In this document: positions 32,881 through 43,089 of the stretch, in pieces
How the letters are laid out: each line of letters opens with the position of its first letter
Numbering within the stretch: position 1 is the stretch's first letter
Source: Lepidonotus clava
Lineage: Eukaryota; Annelida; Polychaeta; Phyllodocida; Polynoidae
Length of the DNA stretch: 64,000 bases
Assembly: GCA_936440205.1 (NCBI GenBank)
Contig: OW387139.1
Span: 25,074,378 to 25,138,377 of the forward strand
Direction of reading: 5' to 3'
Notes under the pieces: generated by a model
What the model was told of the DNA's origin: nothing
Seen by the model: the letters and a program-made list of their open reading frames with translations, nothing else
Database searches by the model: none
Translations under genes and position numbers: made by a program

Positions 32881-35800
32881 CTAGTTTCCCTGATTCTTTT
32901 GTTCGGTACCACTGGCTTTGTTATCTTTGTAGATCCGCGGGGGTTTTTCCCTCAACCTATTCTTTAACCACAAGCACGCTTCTGTAGAGTGACCATGTTG
33001 TTGGTGAATGATACAAAACTTACTTTCATCAAAAGGCAACCTGGGTCTCTCTACTTTCTGTTGAGTTGGTAGATTCTTTCCCTTATCTGCCTCTCTGTTC
33101 GGGGCGATATTGGATTTAGGCTTCTGATCTGAATTTCTTTCACCTTTCTGGTTTTCGTACCTATCTTTTCTCTCATAACCTTGCTGTTTAAAGTTACCAC
33201 CACTCTGGGGAGTCCCGCTTTGCCCTGGCTTTGGTTTCTGGAACCATGGAGCGGCCTCCAGTCGGGCCAGCACCACTCCAAATCGTTCGGAGATGGAGTT
33301 TAGGGCCGCGGTCTCCTCTGATTCATGGCTTCCAGCCAGTTCGCTCACTGCATTAGATATTTTAGTTCCCCCTTTGCCTTTGTCCAACGATTCTAGTCTC
33401 GTTGCACAATCCACCGCTTCGGTGAACGACTTAGGGTCCAGTATAGCTACTTGCCTGGCTACGCCCTGTTTTAATCCTTCTAAAAACACAGCTAACATCA
33501 TGCTTTCACTCGCCTCTGCCTTAACTTGCTTTTGTTTCAGAACACCTGCAAATTCGATCACGCTCTGGTCCTTTCCTTGTTTAAGGGCACAGAACTCTGC
33601 GTGTTTCTGCCACTTAGCCCTTCGATCACCGAAGATCTTTGTCATTTGAGCTTCTAGCTTCTCAAATGTGTCTTTCTCACTCTCAGCTAACGCTCCTGCC
33701 CAGTCGTCGGCCCTTCCCTTTAGGCCTAACAGCGCCATATTCAGGAGGTGGGCGTCCGACCAGTCATAGATAGCTTTCAGTCGTTTTAATTCCCTGAAAT
33801 ACTTTTCTATTTGCTCGTCTTCTTTTCCACTAAACCACGGTAACCTAATGTTTGGTCCCCTTTGGTGACCACTGTGAGTCGTTTCACGCACTGGCGCTGG
33901 TGTTTGCCCCAGTGCCAGACCCAACTGTGGTAGAATTTCCCAAATATTTGGTTGATTCGGTGGGTTTGGAGGGTTGTTCTGACCTGGTGGGCCCGGCGGA
34001 CCTGGTGGTCCGGGCGGTGGAGGATTCGGTGGGTTTGGGGGGTTGTTGAGTTGGTTAAGGAAGGGATTGTTGTTCTGGTTCGGGGGGGGGTTATTGGGTC
34101 CTAGTGGATTTGCTTGATTATTCTGGCCTGCTGGGGCTTGCTGACCCTGCTGGTTATCCGCTCTTCCTCGGCCTGCGTTAAGATTGGCAGCGAGTGCCAT
34201 CGCCTGCAATAGGTGAGGGAGCAGGTTTTGATCGACCCCACCCCCTGCTGGCACGGCCCGGCCAGGCTGTTGGCCCGGTTGGCCTCCCCCATCATTTTGT
34301 TGCAGTCCCCCAAGATTTACCCCAGGATTAGGCTGCTGTATTCCCGGATTCGCACCACCATTTCCCCCTGCACCGGGTTGCTGGAGTCCCCCAGGGTTTA
34401 TCCCCAGATTGGGCTGATTCGGAGGGGGATTATTAATAAGGTTTTGGGGAGGGTTGTTGAGAAGGTTTTGAGGAGGGTTGTTGAGAAGGTTTTGAGGAGG
34501 GTTGTTGAGAAGGTTTTGAGGAGGGTTAGGCCCTTGTGGGTTGGCCTGATTATCCTGGCCTCCCTGGACCTGCTGATTAAGAGGAGGAATAAGTCCTTGA
34601 GGGTTGGCCTGATCGTTCTGGCCCCCTTGAACTTGTTGATTAAGGGGAGGATTGGCCTGATTACCTTGGCCTCCTTGGGCCTGTTGATTAAGAGGAGGAA
34701 TAAGTCCTGCCCGCACGCCTCGGTCCGGCTGCTGGATTAGGATCTGGCCATTCCCATTGTTTTGTTGGGGTCCCCCAGGGTCCATCCCACGGTTAGGATG
34801 CCATGCCCCCAGATCTACACCCCCAGCTCCCCCTTCATCGGGTTGCTGGCGTTGATCTCTATCCTCTCTTTCTTCTACTAGATCCATCAAAGGAACGCCC
34901 CCTTCCGCCATATTATTTTCGTGGAGGTTTTGTATATCGTGATCGTCCCACTGTTCTTTCACAGGTATTTCCTCTACACTAATTTCGTCCTCACTCTCTA
35001 GTTTAGCTTTCTTACCTGTGTCTAAAACATCCTCGGTAATAAGTTCGTATGAAGACGAGGTTGATTTATCTTCTCTAGCTAATTTTCTATCAGGACTACC
35101 CCCTCTGACATCTGCGGCTGCTTGTTCTGTCTTGCTATTTTCTTCCTCGTACTCGTCCTCGTATTCTTCATACAATTCATGAGTTAGAGTGTTAAAATCT
35201 TGTGCTTTAAGCGTTACATTTTCTTCACTATCCTGATCGCTTAGCTTCTCTAAATCTATGTGCTTTTCGGGGCTTGAGTCTGCCCACTGCTTTAATATTT
35301 CGGCTGGATCAAAGGCCTGAGCTTCCGCTCCTTTACCAGCTTGGTCTAAGTTCGTTTCTACACCGTAAGTTAATCGATAGGGTTGTAAATTGCCTACTTT
35401 CTCGCTGTTTCCCTCTGCTTCCCTTCCCACTCCCCTATCCCTGCCCACTGTTTTTCCTTTAGCTACAGTGGAATAAGGAATGGACGCCCCCGGGTTGGGG
35501 TGAGTTGGTGTTACCAGTGGGTGACTGATAAACTCAAGTCGTTGGGGTAATGGATAGGTGAGAGAGCTCCCATCAGGTAGGATTACCGGATTTTCGGGGC
35601 GTTTTCCCCCTGATGGGCTGGAGTTATCCGCGGTGTTTTGTCGTTGTTTTAGATTTCCTGAAGAAAATAGGTTATCTCCATTGGAAACTTCCTGTTCGCC
35701 TTCACCTCCCGCTGCGGGCAGTAAACGATAAGGAACACTTTGGTTACACCACGGATTGTTCACATCAGATTCACAGGTGGAGCGAGAGCTAGTACCAGTT

Positions 35801-36195
35801 TCGTGGTCCGTAGGTGGTACGTACCCTGGGTTCCAATATTGCTGATATTCCGTGAGACGGTTCTTCCCTTCAACTCGTCCCGAGTGTGTTAGGGTTTCAA
35901 GTCCTTCGTCAAGAACCGGCCTATCTTTGGACCCTAGGTGCCAGGGAAATGGTTTACCTTTGCCACGGGTTTGGTAATTTTGTGCACCTTCGGGGCAGAG
36001 CTGCTTGGGTCTGGCTGCGACCTCCTGTCTCTGTGCCTCCCCGTCTAAGGGATTACCTACCAGGTGGCGGTTTTCCACATTCCCTGTATATGATGTTGAC
36101 ACATCGTGTCCTGCGGGCCGCAAAGATTGAGGCTTGGGGTTAGAGGAAGCCTCAAAGTCACCGGTGGCTGACATCAAGGATGAGCAAAACGGCAC
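32881..36195 (-). CDS. gag: Gag region of the LTR element
   Basis: A long open frame of 1,104 residues. An acidic and Asn/Pro/Gln-rich first part includes a short tandem repeat (NNPPQNLL) encoded by a 24-bp minisatellite near 34438-34530. A retrotransposon Gag core follows (LPWFSGKEDEQIEKYFRELK onward), then a Cys/His zinc-knuckle-like motif near the end (CIIHQQHGHSTEAC). It is much longer than a usual Gypsy Gag, mainly because of the low-complexity N-terminal half. It would form the particle core around the element's RNA. Confidence 0.88.
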   Translation of the reverse strand: MPFCSSLMSATGDFEASSNPKPQSLRPAGHDVSTSYTGNVENRHLVGNPLDGEAQRQEVAARPKQLCPEGAQNYQTRGKGKPFPWHLGSKDRPVLDEGLETLTHSGRVEGKNRLTEYQQYWNPGYVPPTDHETGTSSRSTCESDVNNPWCNQSVPYRLLPAAGGEGEQEVSNGDNLFSSGNLKQRQNTADNSSPSGGKRPENPVILPDGSSLTYPLPQRLEFISHPLVTPTHPNPGASIPYSTVAKGKTVGRDRGVGREAEGNSEKVGNLQPYRLTYGVETNLDQAGKGAEAQAFDPAEILKQWADSSPEKHIDLEKLSDQDSEENVTLKAQDFNTLTHELYEEYEDEYEEENSKTEQAAADVRGGSPDRKLAREDKSTSSSYELITEDVLDTGKKAKLESEDEISVEEIPVKEQWDDHDIQNLHENNMAEGGVPLMDLVEEREDRDQRQQPDEGGAGGVDLGAWHPNRGMDPGGPQQNNGNGQILIQQPDRGVRAGLIPPLNQQAQGGQGNQANPPLNQQVQGGQNDQANPQGLIPPLNQQVQGGQDNQANPQGPNPPQNLLNNPPQNLLNNPPQNLLNNPPQNLINNPPPNQPNLGINPGGLQQPGAGGNGGANPGIQQPNPGVNLGGLQQNDGGGQPGQQPGRAVPAGGGVDQNLLPHLLQAMALAANLNAGRGRADNQQGQQAPAGQNNQANPLGPNNPPPNQNNNPFLNQLNNPPNPPNPPPPGPPGPPGPPGQNNPPNPPNQPNIWEILPQLGLALGQTPAPVRETTHSGHQRGPNIRLPWFSGKEDEQIEKYFRELKRLKAIYDWSDAHLLNMALLGLKGRADDWAGALAESEKDTFEKLEAQMTKIFGDRRAKWQKHAEFCALKQGKDQSVIEFAGVLKQKQVKAEASESMMLAVFLEGLKQGVARQVAILDPKSFTEAVDCATRLESLDKGKGGTKISNAVSELAGSHESEETAALNSISERFGVVLARLEAAPWFQKPKPGQSGTPQSGGNFKQQGYERKDRYENQKGERNSDQKPKSNIAPNREADKGKNLPTQQKVERPRLPFDESKFCIIHQQHGHSTEACLWLKNRLREKPPRIYKDNKASGTEQKNQGN

Positions 36196-36202
36196 AAGTC
36201 AT

Positions 36203-36222
36203 GTTTCGGGTAATCTCCACCA
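36203..36222 (-). other. Candidate primer-binding site
   Basis: Two bases inside the 5' LTR the minus strand reads TGGTGGAGATTACCCGAA. Starting with TGG, it would pair with a tRNA 3' CCA end, as in most LTR elements. I could not assign the tRNA from memory. Confidence 0.5.
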
Positions 36223-36224
36223 AA

Positions 36225-36859
36225 TGAACTATTGTTAATGTTTGATTTTAGACTGCGTAAGATTCGTGTATATCCAAGTCTTCATGAGTTGCTTTTCCAG
36301 AATGCCTGAGTAATTCAGACTGCGTTTAAAGTTTGTCCATTCACTTCCCAATAGTTCAAAAGAAATGAACGATGAGGGAGCTTCTTAATATGAAAGGGTT
36401 TTTATTCAGTACACATCTCATCCCGAGTCAAAGCCACCATGTATAAGTCTTCATCAATCCACCTCCCATCTCCTATCAGCAATCAACCACATTTAGAACA
36501 CGAGTTGCTCCAACACCCTCTAGACCATTCTAATATTCAGCTCTAACACAATCCTATGTCCGAGGTAGTGGGTATTGGTAAACTCCAGTCTGTTACACGG
36601 AGTCGATGTACTTACTCCAGGTATAACTCCTTGGCTAAACATATTTAGCTGATGTTCTCACTAAACTAAGTGACTACTAACTTCTAACCAACTAACTCCT
36701 CGCTCCCTACCTTGCAGCGCCTTTTATACTGGTTAACAGGTGGCGCTAGGAGCGTAAGATATTTCTACTAGAAGTAGACTAGAAGTAGACTTGCTAAGCC
36801 TGATCCTTGTTGGATTATATATCATGACAATATATTAAAAGTACTAAGCCATTAGTACA
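36225..36859 (-). repeat. 5' LTR of the Gypsy-type element
   Basis: 635 bp, the copy next to gag. It holds TATAAAAG (36721-36728) and AATAAA (36401-36406) on the minus strand. This LTR would drive the element's genomic transcript. The base after the LTR is followed by a TGG-initiated stretch (see 36203-36222). Confidence 0.93.
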
Positions 36860-36890
36860 ATATATCCTATATATACATACAAGGTCTCTG
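36860..36890. mobile_element. Right part of the same hAT-like MITE
   Basis: This is the outer end of the MITE that begins at 16630. Its first four bases (ATAT, 36860-36863) are the LTR element's target-site duplication, matching 16889-16892. The rest is the complement of the MITE's left end. The MITE's own duplication GTAGAAG follows at 36891-36897. Confidence 0.72.
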
Positions 36891-36897
36891 GTAGAAG

Positions 36898-39599
36898 GTA
36901 AACATCCCAAGCATATATTGGAGAAAGTTAAATTCTATTGATAGCAAATTTTGATAATCAATTATAACAAACGAGTTATATGAACATGAGTTAGATGTTA
37001 AAGAAAGAAAAGTGAATAAGTGTAATGTTATGAAAATAAGGGATGAAGTAGCTTGGGTGGAATGGTAAACTTGAGAAAGGAGTTGTGTAGTTATGGTGGA
37101 TATTGTTGTTGTAGGACAATGTGTATGTGGAAAACTTAGGGAGGGGATGTAGCCTTTAAAGAAAAGTGTACGTGAAAAATTATCTCCATCAGATGGAAGT
37201 AATGACCTCACTTGCATCCATATATTTATGATGTAGAGGATATTTATGATGACTTCAGCTCGTATGATTTTGAGTTATCATTGACTGACTTTCAACTTTT
37301 GGATAATATGGATATTGATAAACTAATCAACAATATGGAATATGTATATTAGAACCGAACATCGTAAAAAATATATTGAATTTGTCAATTAAAACTGCAA
37401 AATTTCGGAATGCCTGGAATACTGGGGTGGTGTCCCCGATTCCAAAACAAGGGGACCCGATGTGAATGACAAATATTGGAGACCGATTGTAATATTACCC
37501 CTAGTGGGAAGTTGTTGGAAAATTTCATTCGTATGCAATGACTTACACATTTTCAAGATAATTTGATTATTTCTGATGTTCAGCTCGTTTTTTTCCCCAT
37601 TAAAATGGTAACAGAACTTACAACAGCGTGTATAGATCAATGCAATGTTTAAACTAAAACACAAGTCCGATATTTCGAAGGTATTATATAGTATAGTATT
37701 ATGCTTAAACTAAAGCATATAAAGGAGTAAAGGACATGACATACATGCCTATTGACCTGTCGTTATGATTGTGCCTAAATACGTCGTTATGATATTGAGA
37801 TGTTACTTTGTATTCATATATGGAGTGTTATTCCATTCATAAGAACTGTTGTATGGATTTTGCTCACCAGTAGGCCCCTATTACACATTGGATTTCAATG
37901 TCAATTTTACTAATTTTACTTAAATAATATTTAATTATATTTTAAATACCATTTCATTATATTTACATTATGGCTGTTTGTTAGACATGGTCTAAAGAAA
38001 TGGAATAAATAGAACTCACTTGTATTGTCTGAAAGATCAGACACGTCTGAATGTGCATGTGGTCACAATTCTTTTATGGTTTCGTATAAATAACTTCTTC
38101 AATTCTTCAACTTACAGCAGTGATCAGTATATTGCTACGCATGGACAGTTGATTTTCTATGTCATCTCGCCAGGAAAATAGCTCAAATTTGTTATGTTTT
38201 TGTTGTAGTTTTTTTAAACCACATTCATTTCGCAGAATAAGGGTACACTCATGTAGCTAGGTGAGTTATTGTAACAATTAAGATAGGATTGCACCATACA
38301 TTAATGAATATATCATGCCTATATATTAAAATTATAGGCGTGATATTCAATAACAGATACTTGCAACCATGACCGAATTTGAAAGTCTGCAATTTGAGAA
38401 AACATCAAATAGGAATTGAGATCACACATCACCGATAGTATTGTAATGTGATGTCAGTAACTTGTGTTACTCAGGTTAACGTGAATCAGGTGTTAGTGAT
38501 TAAGAAACCACATTGGAATGATAATTATTATGATTGTTACCGCGTATGATGCAGAAAGAAAAGTTGGACAATTGGCAATGCCCGTATTATCATTGTAAAA
38601 CGGATTTAGAATTCATTCATGTGCACTTGCTGGCATAGGGTATGTAGTTATTAATTTATTTCCAATCAATTGTTGGAGAGGAATATTTCAAACATTGGAG
38701 GAAATAATAAATACCGTGCATTTCACGCTCATTGGAGTGGAATTGAGCGAAACTAATGAGAGGACTGTTAACAATAACATACTTATATAACGACTGTAAA
38801 GATTAGGTTCTGCTTTGGTTGCGAACCAAGGAACCAGAGGCCTGTTAAACATAAAATCAATAAGCACCACCATATATTATGCGATTCTTATACACAACCT
38901 TAGAATACGTGCACAGAAGGTGCTCACGTTTTATTATACATAAACGAACCAGGCAGCAACGAAATGAACCCGATTTTGCGATGTATGATTTAAGAATCTT
39001 GATAAATTATGTTTGCCTTGGTCCGAGTACTCACCAATCAAGTGCAACATTTCACGTTCTTATAATTATATATTTATGTGAGTTATTACCTTTTAAAATA
39101 TCCTGTTGTTGTATTTCCTTAACGAGCATTATTCTGTTTTGAATACATACTTCTTTTATACTCTAGTTTCTAAACCTGTTATTACATGTAAATTTCTTTG
39201 ACCATGAATACATACACAATTCAAATATTCTCGGCTCCAAACTAAACTACATAGCCTAACACATATAATAGTTATTAAGGCCTATACCGATCGGCTACAA
39301 AGTGCATAACTTAGAGAAATACTTCTTATCGTATCTAAATTAACTAAGAGAAATAGAATGCCTATGACATGTCCCATACTAGTTAAATATGTATGTTGAA
39401 ATGTTTGCCATATTGTCACTGCACAGTAGTGATTGCAAACCATTGGAATTGACGAACCATGTGAAGCTGCTGGTCAGTTTTCTCTAATGAAAGGGTACGA
39501 CAACGAGTGAAATACACCCTCCTGTGCGGAATGTATATCATTGGTGAAATTGGTTACAATTTTATAATTCAAGATTCAATAGAACCATTCCGATCTTGC
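36898..39599. other. Non-coding stretch, nothing recognised
   Basis: AT-rich DNA with short chance frames only. No splice-bounded exon or repeat end was found. Confidence 0.4.
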
Positions 39600-39604
39600 A
39601 TAAC

Positions 39605-40630
39605 CAGGTTTGGGACGCCACAAAAAAACGGGACGTCCTGTAAAAACGGGATACATGTCCTGTAATTACAGGCAATCATGAAAAGGTACTAGTATTAATC
39701 TACCTTTTGTAGATGAATTTATACATGAATAACCCTTTAGACTCCACAGATTGCAACTATGAAATTGCTGTATTTCCCCAGGATTTCCGTGGATTTCCCT
39801 CAGGAATTCCTTAAATTCCCTTTAATTGATGAAATTCAAATGCTCACAGACCAAAGGCAATAAGAATTATAGACACCCGGTTTGAAGTACTGAATAGGGG
39901 ATTAGATAAGCTATAAAGCGATATATTTGCCGTTTTTGTAGGTTGAAAACCTATTAAGATGTTATCATTGGAAAAATATGGAAAAATTATGGGAAAAATA
40001 ACCATTTTTCCGGGCGGCCATGGCCAGATTGGGGAATACACCCTCGGGCGGCCATGGCCGGATTGGGGGCTAAAGGGATAATATACAAGATACACATGAT
40101 ATAATACTTCTGCAAATGCAAAATAAAAAGATTATGAAATTGTGCATTTAACATGAATTACATGACATTTTCCATTTTGATAATTTCATAAATAAAAATT
40201 TCACAATTAATATTTTTACATGAATAAAAGTGCTCGGATAATCAGGAGTTTGCTAAATTCAAAAGTGATTTGCAATAAAAGAACACATCTTTTGCATGAA
40301 AATGATCATTGCAGTTTCAAATTCTATCTTTGCATTTTTATCTTTTAAAAGTTTCAAAAATCATACCAAGAAAACAGCCCATCCTGAAAAAAGAGGGCGG
40401 TTTTGTGATCTGTTTTTACAGGACGTCCTGTTTTTTCAGGCAGACTTTAAAAGCCATTAAAACCATTATTTTTAAAGATAGAATTCAATTTTAATTTAAC
40501 CAAATAATCATTTGTCATATAGGGTCATATTTCAAAATTGATAAAATAATAATGGAAAGTTTTAAAGGGATTTAAAGGGTTGTGTCCTGTAAAAATGAGA
40601 CATCCCGTTTTCCCGTTGTAGCTCAACCTG
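39605..40630. mobile_element. hAT-like non-autonomous element A, with nested MITE
   Basis: Ends are CAGGTTTGGGACG... at 39605 and ...GCTCAACCTG at 40630, with 5-bp direct repeats ATAAC outside both (39600-39604, 40631-40635). Subterminal copies of GGGACGTCCTGT/ACAGGACGTCCTG recur at both ends and in the interior (near 40420). A 345-bp MITE interrupts it at 39733-40077, leaving about 680 bp of its own sequence. A second, truncated copy in the opposite orientation lies at 60624-61178. CAG...CTG termini and a 5-bp duplication would fit the hAT5-type group, as I recall it. Confidence 0.72.
39733..40077 (-). mobile_element. piggyBac-like MITE, copy 1 (nested in element A)
   Basis: It starts CCCTTTAGACTCC and ends GGGGGCTAAAGGG, with ATAA on both sides (39729-39732, 40078-40081). 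Its reverse complement matches the copy at 43816-44156 throughout, including the doubled CGGCC...GCCGCCCG unit, now diverged. The related truncated element at 60624-61178 has a single ATAA/TTAT at the matching place (61059-61062), so the empty site is visible. Confidence 0.8.
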
Positions 40631-42989
40631 ATAACCAGATAACGATATAATTATCCTGATGAGAAAGACAATGCAAACGACGTAAACTGATCCAAAATCT
40701 CGATGTATCGCAAGGTTTCCCAAGCCACAGTGATCATTTATACAGGAGGATACTGCATAGAATGAGGAAGAGTCCAGTTTACACATAAAGACTTCATGCA
40801 ACATCGCCGACATTTCAGAAGAATTATATGATAGGATATTCCATTTTTAAACGCCGTGGACCATTCAATTCAAATATGCAATATTGTGTTGTCAACTAAG
40901 ACTGGTCAGGAAGATAATGTACTACATCTAGTCGTTAATAAAATGCAGTTCGCCCCCCCCCCCCCCCCCAACTATGTTATTGTCATAGCAAACAATCCTG
41001 ATTAAGAGCTGCAAGCGACCAGAATAAAACGTATTTAAATAAAATATAGAAGATCTGCTGTAACATTCATTCCAAATTATCTGTTCTCAGAAGGGCTTTT
41101 CAATGTGCAATCCCTCAATATCATCCATAGTGTCTTAATAGTTTATTGATGCACATCATCCCAGCCCCTTCACTTGCGCAATTCTTTTCTTTGTGACCTC
41201 AGTCTAATAAATTTCCATTTGTTTCCGTAAAGTTAGATTCTATTTCAAGCGTTTCTTTGGGCGTGAAAACTCCTTCAACTCCTGTTTCATGACAATGCTA
41301 GATGATATGGTATGCGTCTCAGTTAAAGTAGCCAAAATCACACCCTTCAGATACTGTTAACCAGCTGTGAGAGGCTGAGACATGGTTGTATGAAACACCA
41401 TGCTTCTTGTTTACTAAATAACCGTTCAGTTCTATCAATCCTTGTAATTTAATCCTGGCAAGTGTATATTTAATCAAGCAATATTTACACATTGCCAGGC
41501 TCACAACACTTTTGCATTCTTTTATTTATTAATGCATAGGTGACTGAATCATTCTGTTATTCTCAAGTGAAAACCAATGTTCAATTTAAAGTAATTATGT
41601 ACCTCGATTTGTATAAATGCTGTGCAAAAGTGATAAAGCCTTATAATCCCGACAATAATGTCTCGTCAGCAAGTTACTATTATTATGCAGAACTTTATCG
41701 AATTACTATATAGATTTTGACTAGCCAGACCTGCCGTAATTATTATAAAAGAAATCACCCTGAACAAATATTCATCGACACAGTTTATTACATTTCTTCT
41801 GTGTTGCAGTCCATCCAACAGCCTGTCATTATAAATCTATCTATCTAGAGTTTATCAAAATTGATTATGATAAATTTATGTTTACAACAATTTTGCAAAT
41901 TTGTGATGATAATGTTAAGTACAAATTCGGAAGATCGATCTCCATTTACTAGAGAGATTTCAGAAAATAGGCATTGTTAAGAAGAAACTAATCAGAAGGT
42001 ACATGCCCATATATTGCAGTTCTTTCTCATCGGAAAAATTGTTACTTGATAACTTCGATAAAATTGATTATAATTTATGTATTACTTTTAAGGCGATAAT
42101 AAACATCTATCTAAAATCCTTGGCCAGCCACCCTCATAAATGGCCATTCCTTGAATGTGTCCACAATTTTAAAGATCATGCCTTAAAATAATAATCTGTT
42201 TCCTCTACCCGTGGCCACCCCTTCCCATACAACCATAATTCCAATTCTCCTAGAGTGGTCAGGTATGAGTGGACTTGTGTAACTGAACATTTACATTTAT
42301 TGAATGGTCACTGCAATTCGATCAGAAAATATCCCTCACTGGTACAGCTTCCTATCTAGCTTCATATATCTATTATACAGTTATAAACTTTTACTAATGG
42401 AACACTACTGCCATTGCTCTCACTTCGACCAGGTCCAGTCATTGTAGCTGCTTTATCAATGTCTTTGATGTCATTCATGACCAATTTCACAGGCCTCAGG
42501 TGGAGGAGAACAAGACTTTGGTAGACCTAAGTAAGACGTGTTTACATATTCATAACCCCTTTCAATACATCGTGCCTCTGATGCAAGAATGAGAGATGAG
42601 AAGGTTGGTGGGTGTGGACAGGGCATGAGCTGTGCCTGTCACAAGGTGTGCGGGGTTCGGATGATGAGGACGTACCTCAGCAGGGAGGCCCAAGTCAGCT
42701 AGGTAAGGCTGCCTGCCTTCAATTACATCTGGCAACAAGCAGGTTAGACTATTCTACTCACTGTCAGATTAACTCAATAAGCCTAAGTTTTATTTAGGAC
42801 TATTTGCAGATGATTCATGAGTCCAAATGGTATTTTGGTATTTATTGAATGCAGCCACTACATAAATTGAACATCATTTGATATCTATAAGATAAATCAT
42901 ATTACCTAAAAAGTAATTTTAGCATTTTGCTAGAAGCACCAATAGGAACTGTTGGTTAATACTTGTAAAACTGGCTAGTATGGCCGCAG
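40631..42989. other. Non-coding stretch upstream of the Ly6/EGF gene
   Basis: No exon or repeat end supported. A run of about 17 C is at 40953-40969. The promoter of the gene starting at 42990 may lie in the right part, but I see no clear TATA box or initiator. Confidence 0.35.
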
Positions 42990-43089
42990 ATGCTGTTTTG
43001 TGGCAGGTGCCTCCCGGGCGCACATCACCGGGCGCTTGTGGCCTGGGCTGCGCTCTACCTGACCCTCCTCCTCAACAAGCACACCAATG
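42990..43089 (+). CDS. Exon 1: start codon and signal peptide
   Basis: The first in-frame ATG after a stop encodes MLFCGRCLPGAHHRALVAWA followed by ALYLTLLLNKHTN, a hydrophobic core typical of a signal peptide. The exon ends phase 1 at AATG|GTACCG. An out-of-frame ATG ten bases upstream (42980) has a good start context and could lower translation, or may belong to an intron if the true first exon lies further upstream. Confidence 0.65.

Larger units (their letters stand above)
16893..36859 (-). mobile_element. 19,967-bp Ty3/Gypsy-type LTR element with envelope-like gene
   Basis: Two 635-bp LTRs bounded by TG...CA (16893-17527 and 36225-36859) enclose, on the minus strand, gag, pol, an extra ORF and an envelope-like ORF. 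The LTRs read as identical in my line-by-line comparison and the 4-bp target duplication ATAT is intact, so insertion was very recent. The element looks nearly whole, with about one break at most in the part I can judge. Gypsy-like features are protease, RT with YLDD, RNase H and integrase in that order, with a GPF motif in the integrase tail. Its length is far beyond the 5-10 kb usual for envelope-bearing Gypsy elements. The surplus lies mainly in a 6.4-kb region between the envelope-like ORF and the 3' LTR, which carries antisense coding sequence. Confidence 0.93.

Noticed and set aside
34213-34740. 175-codon plus-strand frame opposite gag
   Set aside because: It is the shadow of the tandem-repeat part of gag.
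36867-37217. 116-codon minus-strand frame
   Set aside because: Low complexity, AT-rich, Ser/Thr/Leu-biased; it begins beside the MITE end and has no gene context.
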